A DNA stretch of 64,000 nt, taken from G963668435 sp963668435. GTDB lineage: Bacteria; Latescibacterota; Latescibacteria; Latescibacterales; Latescibacteraceae. Below are positions 35,104 to 45,299 of this stretch, in pieces. The notes beneath the pieces are model-generated. The model was not told where the DNA came from. It saw only the letters and a program-made list of their open reading frames with translations, and did no database searches. The stretch spans positions 1,116,001-1,180,000 of the forward strand of contig CAXXSC010000008.1 of assembly GCA_963668435.2 (NCBI GenBank), given 5' to 3'. The first letter of the stretch is position 1, and each line of letters begins with the position of its first letter. The position numbers and the translations under genes are program-made.

Positions 35104-35697
35104 ATGAGCGAACAGCGGGTGGTCGACATACTCGTGGACAGGCTGTCTGAGCTGCCGGGTATCGGCAAGAAAACGGCACAGCGTCTGACATTCCATATCA
35201 TGAAAATGCCGCGTGAGAATGCTATCGGAATAGCGCGCGCCATCGCCGATGTAAAAGACAAGGTCAAGAACTGTTCGATCTGCTGGAACCTGACCGAGAC
35301 AGATCCCTGCCCGATCTGCAGCGACACAAAACGTGATTCATCGCAGGTCTGCGTTGTCGAGAATCCCTCGGATGTCAACGCTATCGAAAAAGCGGGTGTC
35401 TATCGAGGTGTCTATCATGTACTTGGCGGCGCGCTGTCGCCTCTCGATAATGTCGGGCCCGACGACCTCCGGGTCAGGGAACTGATAAAACGTCTCGACG
35501 GCGGCGTAAAAGAAATCATCATCGCCACCAACCCAACAGTGGAGGGCGAGGCAACCGCGAGCTGGATTGCGGACAGTTTCGCGGGTAAGGGTGTCAAGGT
35601 TACCCGTATCGCAAGGGGACTTCCTGTCGGCAGTGACCTCGAACTTGCCGACAAGGTGACACTCACACGCTCTTTCGAGGGCCGCATGGATATTTAG
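35104..35697 (+). CDS. recR: Recombination mediator RecR
   Basis: A 197-residue protein with the helix-hairpin-helix LPGIGKKTAQRLTFHIM at the N-terminus, the four-Cys zinc finger CSICWNLTETDPCPICSD near residue 58, and the Toprim domain (VCVVENPSDVNAIEKAG ... YHVLGGALSPLDNVGPDDL). It loads RecA onto gapped DNA with RecO/RecF. Normal length, third gene of the dnaX operon. Confidence 0.96.
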   Translation: MSEQRVVDILVDRLSELPGIGKKTAQRLTFHIMKMPRENAIGIARAIADVKDKVKNCSICWNLTETDPCPICSDTKRDSSQVCVVENPSDVNAIEKAGVYRGVYHVLGGALSPLDNVGPDDLRVRELIKRLDGGVKEIIIATNPTVEGEATASWIADSFAGKGVKVTRIARGLPVGSDLELADKVTLTRSFEGRMDI

Positions 35698-35816
35698 CAC
35701 CGCAGAACGGATTTCGGGCGGATTCCCGATCAGGTGAAACGGAAAAACCTCTATCGGGAACAGGAACGGAATACGGCGACTCAACAAGGATCGATTATTT
35801 CACAGGTAATGAATAT

Positions 35817-36407
35817 ATGGCTAAAAAAATCGGAATACTGACAGCGGCAAACATGCTGACCTTTTTCAGGATAGCACTGGTACCGCTCTACCTGTGGCTC
35901 TTTTCCACGGGCAACTGGCTGATGGCGATTTTCGCGCTCGTCACATTTGTCACCGCCGCTATCACCGACCTGTATGACGGCAGGCTGGCCAGGAGCCGTA
36001 AGGAAATAACGAAACTCGGAAAATTCCTCGATCCTCTCGCCGACAAATTCCTTGTTCTCGGCGCACTCGCCCAGTTTACGCTTGTGGGACTGGTCAATGT
36101 CTGGCTGGTCGCCATCATTCTCATCAGGGACATCTGGGTGACGCTCATGCGTGTGATCGCCATTGTCCGCGGCACCGAGCTTGTAACATCCGGGAACGCC
36201 AAGCTGAAAACGACCATTCAGCTGACAGTGGTCATTACTATCATCGTGTTCTACGGCGCCCGTCTGACCGCGATTCATTTCGGTTATGACGGCCCTCTGA
36301 TCTCGATCGACGGGCATCGCCTGTTTTTCAACGCTCTCGTTGCGGTGGCGACTGTATTCACTGTCTACTCCTGGATCCAGTACATACTCATAAGCGGCAA
36401 AAAGTAA
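35817..36407 (+). CDS. pgsA: CDP-diacylglycerol-glycerol-3-phosphate 3-phosphatidyltransferase
   Basis: A 196-residue membrane protein with the complete CDP-alcohol phosphotransferase motif from DGRLARSR to GKFLDPLAD (pattern DGx2ARx8Gx3Dx3D). It makes phosphatidylglycerol phosphate at the inner membrane. The pgpA gene, encoding the phosphatase for its product, follows after 97 bases, which supports the PgsA assignment over other CDP-OH transferases. The 119 bases before it hold no gene. Confidence 0.9.
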   Translation: MAKKIGILTAANMLTFFRIALVPLYLWLFSTGNWLMAIFALVTFVTAAITDLYDGRLARSRKEITKLGKFLDPLADKFLVLGALAQFTLVGLVNVWLVAIILIRDIWVTLMRVIAIVRGTELVTSGNAKLKTTIQLTVVITIIVFYGARLTAIHFGYDGPLISIDGHRLFFNALVAVATVFTVYSWIQYILISGKK

Positions 36408-36504
36408 TACTGCCACGATTTTTATAACGGCATCCCGGTTTCAGACAGCATGAAATTTCTCGAAATGTTTCTCGCGAACGCTCGGAGAGAACAGGTACTA
36501 TTAC

Positions 36505-37053
36505 ATGTTCGAACGATATCTGAAAAAAGGCGTCACAAAAACTGCGGACGATAGCGGCAACGGTTCACCCGCTGGTGAACCACCGCTGATCGCCCGTATG
36601 ACAGCAACCGGTCTCGGTGCAGGTTATTCACCGCTGGCACAGGGAACTGTCGGATCGCTCTGGATACCGGCTTTTTATGTATTATATGTCGCCGCTGGCA
36701 GGCCCGCAGAAAACATGGCCGGCATGGCAATCGTAGTACTGGCAGCCGTCAGTTATTTTGCCGGTGTCTGGGCCGCCTCCGTCTGCGAACCGTTCTGGGG
36801 AAAGGATCCCGGACGGGTTGTCATTGATGAGATATCAGGGATGTTCGTGTCGCTGATGTTCCTGCCGCTGACAGCGCTGACAGTCACACTCGCATTCGTG
36901 TTTTTCAGGATTTTCGACATCCTGAAACCGCCGCCGGTCAAACAGTTGGAAAGCTGCAGAAGCGGCTGGGGCGTCATGAATGATGATGTCATGGCCGGTG
37001 TATATGCCAATATCGCGATCCGCATCGTGCTGTTTTTCGTGACAGGCAGTTGA
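36505..37053 (+). CDS. pgpA: Phosphatidylglycerophosphatase A
   Basis: A 182-residue protein with the PgpA pattern GAGYSPLAQGTVGSLW near residue 38, the metal site DPGRVVIDEISGM near 110, and FFRIFDILKPPPVKQLE near 135. Several membrane helices. It dephosphorylates phosphatidylglycerol phosphate. The N-terminal ~30 residues are polar and not conserved in the family, so an internal start such as Met32 (MTATGLGAGY) is possible. Pairing with pgsA is functionally coherent. Confidence 0.92.
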   Translation: MFERYLKKGVTKTADDSGNGSPAGEPPLIARMTATGLGAGYSPLAQGTVGSLWIPAFYVLYVAAGRPAENMAGMAIVVLAAVSYFAGVWAASVCEPFWGKDPGRVVIDEISGMFVSLMFLPLTALTVTLAFVFFRIFDILKPPPVKQLESCRSGWGVMNDDVMAGVYANIAIRIVLFFVTGS

Positions 37054-37080
37054 CAGACGGCTTCTCGCTTAAGCGGCAGA

Positions 37081-37105
37081 ACAAAGGAAACTTTATTTCC
37101 TTTGT
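37081..37105. repeat. Perfect 10-bp inverted repeat between pgpA and cinA
   Basis: ACAAAGGAAA (37081-37090) and TTTCCTTTGT (37096-37105) form an AT-rich hairpin with a 5-base loop. No U-tract follows; it could be an operator or weak attenuator. Confidence 0.5.
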
Positions 37106-37151
37106 ATCGTTGAAACATTCGAACCCTAACACGGAAATGTAATCAGGCAAA

Positions 37152-38387
37152 ATGTCACCCACTATTGAAATACTGATAATCGGCGATGAGATCCTCGCGG
37201 GAAAAACGGTCGACGCCAATGCCCCGTATATGCGGGACAGGCTAATTATGGCCGGATTTCACGTTGACTTCATCACTGTCTCGGGAGACAGTGTCGAAAG
37301 CATTTCCGGAGCGGCAAAAAATGCTGTCAACCGTGCCGATATAGTGCTTGTCAGCGGCGGTCTCGGACCGACCTCGGACGATATTACTGTTGAATCGGTA
37401 GCCGGGGCTTTAGACTGTCCGCTCGAGCTGAATGAAGATGTACTTGCAGATATTGTCGAGCTGTTCAAACGGCGCGGCCGTGACATGAGCGAATCGAACA
37501 AGAAGCAGGCGATGATCCCCAAAGGCGCGAAAGTATTGGACAATCCCCACGGGACTGCGCCGGGAATCCGTTTCGAGGCCGAAAACACAATATTTTATTT
37601 CATGCCGGGCGTTCCCCGCGAGATGCAGACAATTTTCGACGAGTCGATATTACCCGATATCCGGGAGGATTTCACACCTGCCAGGATCGAAACGGCGACA
37701 GTTAGCATCAACGGAATTTCAGAATCCGAGCTCTACGACAGGATCAAACACCTTCCCGGAGCACGGGAGGCGCTGGCGTTCTATCCCAAATACTCCGGCA
37801 TCGAAATCCGTATCAAGACTGGTGAAAACGCCCCTGCCACAGCGGAAGAACTGAAACAGGAGATCGTTGCCACATTCGGCAGCCGTGTTTTCTCGACCTC
37901 CGGCGAAACGCTGGAAAAAGTTGTCGGCGATCTCATGGCGGTCAAGGGGCTGACAGTCGCTGTCGCCGAATCATGCACAGGCGGACTGATATCGAGCCGT
38001 CTGACAGATATACCGGGCTCGTCAGCCTACCTTCTTCTTGGTGCGGTGACCTATTCGAACGAATCGAAAACAGCAGTACTCGGTGTCGATCCAGCGCTGA
38101 TAAAGCAGCATGGTGCGGTATCCGGGCCGGTTGCCGCAGCAATGGCGGAGGGTGTGAGAAAAGCCGCGGAGGCTGACATCGGGCTCTCAACAACCGGTAT
38201 TGCGGGCCCTGGCGGGGCAACGAAGGAAAAACCGTTGGGACTGATGTACACCGCGGTAAGTGACAAACATGGAACAGAGACAAAAAAGTTGCAATTTGCC
38301 GAGGATAGGCGTATTAATAAGAGCAGAATGTCACAGGCTGTTCTCGACATTCTGAGACACAGGATAATCTCGAAGTACGGAGGATGA
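37152..38387 (+). CDS. cinA: CinA-family competence/damage-inducible protein
   Basis: A 411-residue protein with both domains. The N-terminal MoaB-like (MoCF) domain has IEILIIGDEILAGKTVDANA and VLVSGGLGPTSDDITVES (residues 1-170). The C-terminal nicotinamide-nucleotide amidase domain has VAVAESCTGGLISSRLTDIP and GLSTTGIAGPGGATKEKP (residues ~260-405). The protein recycles NMN and hydrolyses damaged pyridine nucleotides or ADP-ribose. It precedes thpR and recA; cinA-thpR-recA order is common in diverse bacteria. Confidence 0.95.
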   Translation: MSPTIEILIIGDEILAGKTVDANAPYMRDRLIMAGFHVDFITVSGDSVESISGAAKNAVNRADIVLVSGGLGPTSDDITVESVAGALDCPLELNEDVLADIVELFKRRGRDMSESNKKQAMIPKGAKVLDNPHGTAPGIRFEAENTIFYFMPGVPREMQTIFDESILPDIREDFTPARIETATVSINGISESELYDRIKHLPGAREALAFYPKYSGIEIRIKTGENAPATAEELKQEIVATFGSRVFSTSGETLEKVVGDLMAVKGLTVAVAESCTGGLISSRLTDIPGSSAYLLLGAVTYSNESKTAVLGVDPALIKQHGAVSGPVAAAMAEGVRKAAEADIGLSTTGIAGPGGATKEKPLGLMYTAVSDKHGTETKKLQFAEDRRINKSRMSQAVLDILRHRIISKYGG

Positions 38388-38542
38388 GCGGAGCAAGAGC
38401 TAATGTTTGGAAGCATGCCTAAGTAATCATGACACGACGCTTTGTATCCCTCGGGGAAAGACAGGAAAAGTCTGGACTGTTCAGACAGGTGAGGGCGCAA
38501 AGTGCAGGACGATTTCAACAAGTTGCAAGGGAATTTCAATTA

Positions 38543-39166
38543 ATGAGAACTTTTATTGCTGTTGATGTACCGGATGAAGTGAAAGAACAGATTGGAGAAT
38601 ACATACAGTCGATAAAAACCACAATGGACAAGAATATCAAGTGGGTTAATCCTAAAAACCTGCATTTTACGATAAAATTCCTGGGCGAGATCAGAAAATC
38701 AGAACTTCCCGCCCTGAAAGACTGTGTACAGCGAACGGCGGCCGAATTCGACCGTTTCCTGATTGAACTAAGCGGACTTGGAGTATTCCCTAATGAAAAC
38801 AACCCGCGGGTGTTCTGGGTCGGCACTGATATTGGCGGCGACTCGATGCTCGACATTTTCCACGATCTCGAGAACATGCTCGAGAAATGCGGTTATGACC
38901 GGGACTCCAAGACTTTTTCACCCCACCTCACTATAGGCAGGGTGAAAAAGTACAAGAAAGCAACGATGCCCGAGCGGATAATCGATTTCGATCATGCCGG
39001 ATTCGAAGCAAAGGGTCTTTCCATTATCAAGAGCACACTGACGCCCGACGGTCCGATCTACGAAAACATATTCTCGTGCCCGTTCGAGAAAGACACGGCA
39101 GAAAACACCGAGTCCACAACGGAAAATGAGGAGGCAGTCCTCGACATGGCCGACAGCAACGCCTGA
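38543..39166 (+). CDS. thpR: RNA 2',3'-cyclic phosphodiesterase (ThpR/LigT family)
   Basis: About 207 residues. It starts MRTFIAVDVPDEVKEQIG and has the two HxT(x) catalytic motifs, LHFTIKFLG near residue 44 and PHLTIGRVKK near 130, of the 2H phosphoesterase superfamily. The extended acidic/Thr tail (TAENTESTTENEEAVLD) is extra. ATG 38543 has AAGGGAA upstream; the longer frame from 38429 adds 38 unconserved residues and is rejected. It lies between cinA and recA. Confidence 0.92.
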   Translation: MRTFIAVDVPDEVKEQIGEYIQSIKTTMDKNIKWVNPKNLHFTIKFLGEIRKSELPALKDCVQRTAAEFDRFLIELSGLGVFPNENNPRVFWVGTDIGGDSMLDIFHDLENMLEKCGYDRDSKTFSPHLTIGRVKKYKKATMPERIIDFDHAGFEAKGLSIIKSTLTPDGPIYENIFSCPFEKDTAENTESTTENEEAVLDMADSNA

Positions 39167-39247
39167 TCGAACCTGTCAGACCGCCGGAACCGGAAGATAT
39201 TGTAAATTTTGACAACACATAATTAAGAAAGAATACCGGGGGTGACC

Positions 39248-40297
<1,050 letters not shown>

Positions 40298-40436
40298 TCC
40301 CGGCACTATTACGGTGACGGGCAGTCAGCAACCACTGCAGCCGATACTCCCCGGGGAGATAGACAGTGCTGCGGCGGCATCGGCGGACGGTGAATCCGCT
40401 CCGCAGCTTAATTGAACCGATAGTTGGAGTTTTTTC

Positions 40437-43082
40437 ATGACCTCAAACGAAATACGCGAATGTTATCTCAGCTACTTTGAGAAAAAGGGCCACAGCCGTG
40501 TCGCCAGTTCGGCGGTCATTCCCTGGGGCGATCCCACGCTCCTGTTCACCAACGCGGGTATGAACCAGTTCAAGGATACGTTCCTCGGCCTCGAGAAACG
40601 GGACTACACAAGAGCCACAACCTGTCAGAAATGTATCCGCGCGGGCGGCAAGCACAACGACCTCGACGAGGTCGGTCGCACGACCCGTCACGGCACGTTC
40701 CTCGAAATGCTCGGCAATTTCTCCTTTGGTGATTATTTCAAGGAGAATGCAATCACATTCGCATGGGAGCTCATGACCGGCGAACTCGGTTTCAATCCCG
40801 ACGTTCTCTACCCCAGTGTCTACACAACTGACGACGAGGCATACGCAATCTGGCGCGATCAGATTGGTGTTCCCGAGTCACGCATCCTCCGTTTCGGCAA
40901 TATAGAGGAAGGCGACGACGAGAATTTCTGGAGCATGGGCCCGGTCGGCCCCTGCGGCCCCTGTTCAGAGATATATATTGACCGCGGCAATGAATACGGC
41001 CCGGACGATCCCTATGAGTCTCTCAGGATCGACGCCCCTCGCTATCTCGAGCTCTGGAACCTGGTGTTCATGCAGTTCAACCGGAGTGAAGACGGCACAA
41101 TGACACCGCTTCCCGCACCCTCCATCGACACCGGACTCGGTCTCGAGCGTGTCGCAATGATCCAGCAGGGCAAGGAAAACATCTTTGAAACAGATATCCT
41201 CGGCTCACTTGTCAGCCGTGTCGAGGAGTTCACCGGCAAGAAATATGTGGAGGCAACCGGCATGCCTTTCCGTGTCGCCGCCGACCATATACGTACGCTG
41301 ACATTCGCCATCGCGGACGGCGCCATTCCCTCCAATGAGGGACGCGGTTATGTCCTGAGACGTATCCTGCGGCGCGGCTCCCGTTACCTGCGCGAGCTGG
41401 ACGTTCATGAGCCGATGCTCTACCGTCTTGTCGAGGATGTTGTCGAGCACATGGGCGGAGCCTACCCCGAAATCACCGAGCGTTCCGATTATATCGCAAT
41501 GGTCATCAAGAGCGAAGAGGAACGTTTCCTCAAGACTCTCGACCAGGGCATCGATCTTTTCGAGCAGGTTGTCGCCGACGTGAAAAAAGGCGGCGAACGT
41601 GTGATTGCCGGTCCCGATGCGTTCAGACTTTATGACACCTACGGTTTCCCGGTCGACCTGACACGGATAATGGCCGAGGAACAGGAAATGACGGTCGACA
41701 TGGCCGGTTTCGAGAAGGAAATGGAATCACAGCGTGACCGTGCACGCGCGGCCTCATCCTTTGCGACCAACCACGATGACGATGTCCCGTGGACTGATGC
41801 TGTCGAGGGTGCCGCAAAGAAGAGCGTTTTCAAGGGATATGAGACAGACAGTCTCGACGCCTCACTGCTCCGTCACCGCACAACAGATTCCGGAATAGAA
41901 CTCGTTTTCGACAAGACTCCGTTCTACGCCCTTTCCGGCGGACAGGCAAGCGATACCGGCACTATCACAGCGCCAGATAAATCGTTCACACTCAAGGTCA
42001 AGGATGTCTACGACAGCCTCGAGGCTGGACGTGTCCATGTCTGTGAACCGGAATCAGGCACATTTTCACCTGATGCTTTCAAAGAGAAAAAGGCGACTCT
42101 TGCCATTGACAATTCACCGCGCCGTGACACCGAGCGGAATCACTCCTCAACCCACCTTCTCCAGGCGGCGTTACAGGAGGTGCTCGGTGACCATGTCCGC
42201 CAGTCAGGTTCGGCGGTTGACTCCGAACGGCTCCGTTTCGATTTCAATCATTTCTCCGGCATGACAGAGGAAGAGATTGACGCTGTCGAGCGCAAGGTCA
42301 ACGCGGCTGTCATCGAAGATATCGATGTCGTGATCAAGGAAACCAGCCTGGAAGAGGCCCGTTCCATGGGCGCCATGAGCCTGTTCGATGAAAAATACGG
42401 CGATACAGTACGCATGGTCAAGATGGGCGATGTCTCGCTTGAGCTCTGCGGCGGTACACATGTAACAGCCACCGGGCGTATCGGCCTTTTCCGTATCGTT
42501 TCCGAATCCTCGGTCGCGGCAGGTATCAGGCGTATCGAGGCGGTCACCGGCATGAAAGCGTTCGAACTGGCGAAAAAGGAACAGGGCATCGTCAGCGGCC
42601 TCTCGCAGGTACTGAATGCCGGAGCCGAGGAAATTCCCGCACGTGTCGAAAGCCTCACCGCGAAAATCCGCGACATGGAAAAAGAAATCAAGCGCCTGAG
42701 GACTGAAGGTGCATTCAGCGGCGACAATATTATCGGTGACGCGAAAGACGTCGATGGATTCAAGGTTGCGGCAGCCCGTCTGGACGTTCAGGACGCCAAC
42801 GAGCTCAAGGCTGCGGCCGACACGGTCCGCGACAAACTCAAGAGCGGCGTAGGCGTTCTCGGTGCCGCTATCAATGACAAGGTCACTATCGTGGTGACTG
42901 TCACGGACGACCTTATCAAGGAGAAGGGGCTCAAGGCTGGCGATATTGTCAAGAAAGTCGCCGAAAAGGTCGGCGGCTCCGGCGGCGGCAAACCGCATAT
43001 GGCAATGGCTGGCGGCAAGAATGTCGACATGCTCGACGATGCGCTGGCCTCCGCGGCAGACGAAATCAAGGCAATGCTCTGA
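40437..43082 (+). CDS. alaS: Alanyl-tRNA synthetase
   Basis: A full-length protein of 881 residues. The class II aminoacylation core has NEIRECYLSYFEKKGHSRV, LFTNAGMNQFKDTFLG, TCQKCIRAGGKHNDLDEVG and SIDTGLGLERVAMI. The editing domain has NHSSTHLLQAAL and ELCGGTHVTATG with the metal-binding His and Cys. The C-Ala domain with GGSGGGKPHMAMAGG closes the protein. TTGGAGT lies 7 bases before the ATG. It follows recA after 140 bases, a frequent order in bacteria (recA-recX-alaS), here without recX. Confidence 0.97.
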   Translation: MTSNEIRECYLSYFEKKGHSRVASSAVIPWGDPTLLFTNAGMNQFKDTFLGLEKRDYTRATTCQKCIRAGGKHNDLDEVGRTTRHGTFLEMLGNFSFGDYFKENAITFAWELMTGELGFNPDVLYPSVYTTDDEAYAIWRDQIGVPESRILRFGNIEEGDDENFWSMGPVGPCGPCSEIYIDRGNEYGPDDPYESLRIDAPRYLELWNLVFMQFNRSEDGTMTPLPAPSIDTGLGLERVAMIQQGKENIFETDILGSLVSRVEEFTGKKYVEATGMPFRVAADHIRTLTFAIADGAIPSNEGRGYVLRRILRRGSRYLRELDVHEPMLYRLVEDVVEHMGGAYPEITERSDYIAMVIKSEEERFLKTLDQGIDLFEQVVADVKKGGERVIAGPDAFRLYDTYGFPVDLTRIMAEEQEMTVDMAGFEKEMESQRDRARAASSFATNHDDDVPWTDAVEGAAKKSVFKGYETDSLDASLLRHRTTDSGIELVFDKTPFYALSGGQASDTGTITAPDKSFTLKVKDVYDSLEAGRVHVCEPESGTFSPDAFKEKKATLAIDNSPRRDTERNHSSTHLLQAALQEVLGDHVRQSGSAVDSERLRFDFNHFSGMTEEEIDAVERKVNAAVIEDIDVVIKETSLEEARSMGAMSLFDEKYGDTVRMVKMGDVSLELCGGTHVTATGRIGLFRIVSESSVAAGIRRIEAVTGMKAFELAKKEQGIVSGLSQVLNAGAEEIPARVESLTAKIRDMEKEIKRLRTEGAFSGDNIIGDAKDVDGFKVAAARLDVQDANELKAAADTVRDKLKSGVGVLGAAINDKVTIVVTVTDDLIKEKGLKAGDIVKKVAEKVGGSGGGKPHMAMAGGKNVDMLDDALASAADEIKAML

Positions 43083-43139
43083 TATTCAGCTGCAGCGAAC
43101 AAAGACATGGAAACATCACACAGACAGCGATGGGGAAAC

Positions 43140-43898
43140 ATGGCTTTTTCGAAAGACACAGGCGTATACGAATACCTTCTCGAGACTAAACGGACGAATG
43201 GTGGGGGATTTTTCGTGCTGCTCGATCCCGACCGTGCCGACACACAGGCGACCCGCGATCATGCGAAACGCTGTGTCGATGCCGGTGTCGACGCCCTTCT
43301 GGTGGGTACAAGCCTCATGATGGGCAGTTCTTTCGACGAGCAGGTCGCGGCAATTGCCGAGGTATCCGATGTGCCGGTCATAATCTTTCCCGGAGAGAAA
43401 GGCCAGGTCACGAAAGCGGCCGACGCCATCCTCTTCCTCTCGCTTCTTTCGGGCAGGAATCCGGAACTGATTATTGGCGAACAGGTCAGAAGCGCCCCGC
43501 GGATAAAAAGTATTGGTCTCGAGGCAATTTCAACCGCCTACCTTCTGATCGAATCAGGCCGCATGACCTCGGTGGAATACATGTCCAATACCCGGCCGAT
43601 CCCTTCGCACAAGGCCGATATCGCTGTCTCACATGCCATGGCGGCAGAGCTTTTCGGCATGAAAATGATCTATCTCGAAGCAGGGAGCGGGGCAAAATAC
43701 TCCGTTCCCTGCGAGATGATCAGCGCTGTCTCATCGTCGGTAGACATCCCGGTTATCGTCGGCGGCGGTATCCGCGCACCTGAGACAGTCGCTGAAAAAG
43801 TCTCGGCGGGCGCATCTTTTGTCGTTGTCGGCAACCATTTTGAGGATAATGACAGCGCCAACCTCGCATCATTTGTTAAAGCCGCTCATTACGGCTGA
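43140..43898 (+). CDS. Geranylgeranylglyceryl/heptaprenylglyceryl phosphate synthase (PcrB/GGGPS family)
   Basis: About 252 residues in a TIM barrel. Diagnostic blocks are FVLLDPDRAD near residue 25, DALLVGTSLMM, IIFPGEKGQVTKAADAILFL, MIYLEAGSGAKYSVP near 180 and VIVGGGIRAPETVAEKVSAG near 205. It couples sn-glycerol-1-phosphate to a polyprenyl diphosphate, giving an ether link of archaeal stereochemistry. Bacterial members of this group occur in Bacteroidota and related FCB lineages. The start at 43140 has GGGG upstream; the frame from 43107 adds 11 residues. The chain length of the prenyl substrate cannot be read here. No G1P dehydrogenase is in the window. Confidence 0.9.
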   Translation: MAFSKDTGVYEYLLETKRTNGGGFFVLLDPDRADTQATRDHAKRCVDAGVDALLVGTSLMMGSSFDEQVAAIAEVSDVPVIIFPGEKGQVTKAADAILFLSLLSGRNPELIIGEQVRSAPRIKSIGLEAISTAYLLIESGRMTSVEYMSNTRPIPSHKADIAVSHAMAAELFGMKMIYLEAGSGAKYSVPCEMISAVSSSVDIPVIVGGGIRAPETVAEKVSAGASFVVVGNHFEDNDSANLASFVKAAHYG

Positions 43899-44052
43899 AA
43901 CCAGCCGGACTTCCACAGATCATTTCAAACGGCTTTTGCCCCTTTGAATCACTTCCTGCACAGCTTGTATTCCTGATATATGCAAGCACCTGTCTTTGAT
44001 ATTTTGCTATGTTCCAGAAAATAAAAGCACTATATTCTTTTCATGGAGGATT

Positions 44053-44145
44053 ATGCCTTCATTGAAAAATATCCGGCGGACACATCCTGTCAGTAAGAAC
44101 GGGGACTGCCGGAGTATCAGCGACTTCAGCCAGTACACAGCATAG
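44053..44145 (+). CDS. Possible small ORF (30 aa) upstream of the PHP phosphatase
   Basis: ATG at 44053 follows GGAGG and opens a 30-codon frame (begins MPSLKNIRRTHPVSKNG, ends in TAG) that stops 13 bases before the next gene. A possible promoter, TTGATA-17-AAATAA, lies about 40 bases upstream. It may be a leader peptide or a chance frame. Confidence 0.25.
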   Translation: MPSLKNIRRTHPVSKNGDCRSISDFSQYTA

Positions 44146-44158
44146 AAACGGGGATGTC

Positions 44159-44872
44159 ATGTATATCGATCTTCACAGCCATATTCTGAATGGTGTCGAC
44201 GACGGCCCTGAATCCCTTGAAATGGCCCTGGAAATGATCAAGTACGCTTCCGAGAACGGGGTCCGGGCTATCTGCGCGACGCCTCATGTTCTCGACAGCC
44301 TTCAGAATGAGGACCTCGTTCTGTCGCGTTTCAAGAGGCTCAGCGAAGCGGTACAGGACGCGGAGATCAATGTCGATCTCTACCTTGGCGCGGAAATCAA
44401 TTTCCAGTTCGGCATCGAGGAAATTCTCGAATCTCCAATCGGTACGTATCGCGGTATGGGACGCTACTTCCTGGTCGAGACCACGCTGACCCATTTCCCG
44501 AAACATTTCGAGGAAACGCTGCATGGTATTATCCAGCAAGGCAAACGCCCTATTTTCGCTCATCCGGAGCGTGTCGGCCCCATTGTCGGCGATATCGAAC
44601 TGCTGCGCGACCTGACAAACATCGGCATACTCCTTCAGGTGAACGCCGGAAGCCTTGTTGGTAATTTCGGTAGCAAAACAAAGAAATTCGTCTGGGAAAT
44701 CCTGGAAAACGGGCTTGCCACTTTCATAGCTTCGGATGCCCACGACATGCGGCGGCGCAAGTTCAATCTTGACAAGGCATGGCATATGGTTGTCGATGCC
44801 TTTGACGATGATATTGCCGACAAGTACATGTTTGACAATCCCCTGCATGTGATCATGGGAGAAAACATTTAG
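44159..44872 (+). CDS. CpsB/YwqE-type PHP-family tyrosine-protein phosphatase
   Basis: A 237-residue PHP-domain protein. MYIDLHSHILNGVDDGPESL gives the first metal-binding HxH, ICATPHVL the next His, YLGAEINF an Asp/Glu ligand, FAHPERVG near residue 145, and TFIASDAHDMRRR the last Asp-x-His. In capsule systems such enzymes dephosphorylate BY-kinases and control chain length. No BY-kinase or polymerase gene is adjacent, so its partner is elsewhere. GGGG lies upstream of the start. Confidence 0.9.
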   Translation: MYIDLHSHILNGVDDGPESLEMALEMIKYASENGVRAICATPHVLDSLQNEDLVLSRFKRLSEAVQDAEINVDLYLGAEINFQFGIEEILESPIGTYRGMGRYFLVETTLTHFPKHFEETLHGIIQQGKRPIFAHPERVGPIVGDIELLRDLTNIGILLQVNAGSLVGNFGSKTKKFVWEILENGLATFIASDAHDMRRRKFNLDKAWHMVVDAFDDDIADKYMFDNPLHVIMGENI

Positions 44873-44909
44873 CCAGCAGTGGCACCTTTATACTATCCGG
44901 GACCCGGTC

Positions 44910-45290
44910 ATGAAACGCGATTCAGATGTCATTGGCGCCGAACTTCATATGGCAGCGAAAATCCTCGCGGGACGTATATGGAAAATTGTCGCCGACTGGG
45001 GAAACTGGGAACGCGAAACGTTTGGTGACGAGCTGTCACGTTCTGCTGATGTATTTGCCGATTACGTATCACGTGCCACGGTGACCGGCCTGCCCAAAGA
45101 ACGGCTTGATTATGGCCGCCGCGCCAGATCGCAGTACTTCGAAATCCGCTCGATACTCCGCCGCGCCTTTTCGAAAGATGTTATTTCAGAGGACGACATC
45201 GACAGCCTTCTTATTATCATGGAAAAAATTGAACCAGAACTGAAAGCCCTTGTTGATCGTCTCGACAGACAGACACGTTTTAAACGATGA
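44910..45290 (+). CDS. Four-helix-bundle protein (23S rRNA IVS-protein-like)
   Basis: A 126-residue all-helical protein. The segment FGDELSRSADVFADYVSRA corresponds to the 'fgdQl.RaadsvaaNiaeg' signature of the IVS/four-helix-bundle family, and the following RRARSQYFEIRSILRRA matches the 'aRGSa.E...l' helix. The family occurs in rRNA intervening sequences and as stand-alone genes; there is no rRNA here. Function unknown. It starts 38 bases after the PHP phosphatase and is followed within 10 bases by coaB. Confidence 0.65.
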   Translation: MKRDSDVIGAELHMAAKILAGRIWKIVADWGNWERETFGDELSRSADVFADYVSRATVTGLPKERLDYGRRARSQYFEIRSILRRAFSKDVISEDDIDSLLIIMEKIEPELKALVDRLDRQTRFKR

Positions 45291-45299
45291 ACGAATAAT

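Noticed and set aside
39200..39216. TTGT-N8-ACAA half-palindrome upstream of recA as a LexA box
   Set aside because: Does not match a known LexA consensus and is only four bases per arm; chance is likely without comparative data.
44910..45290. Four-helix protein as part of an rRNA intervening sequence
   Set aside because: No rRNA sequence flanks it; it is a free-standing gene between a phosphatase and coaB.
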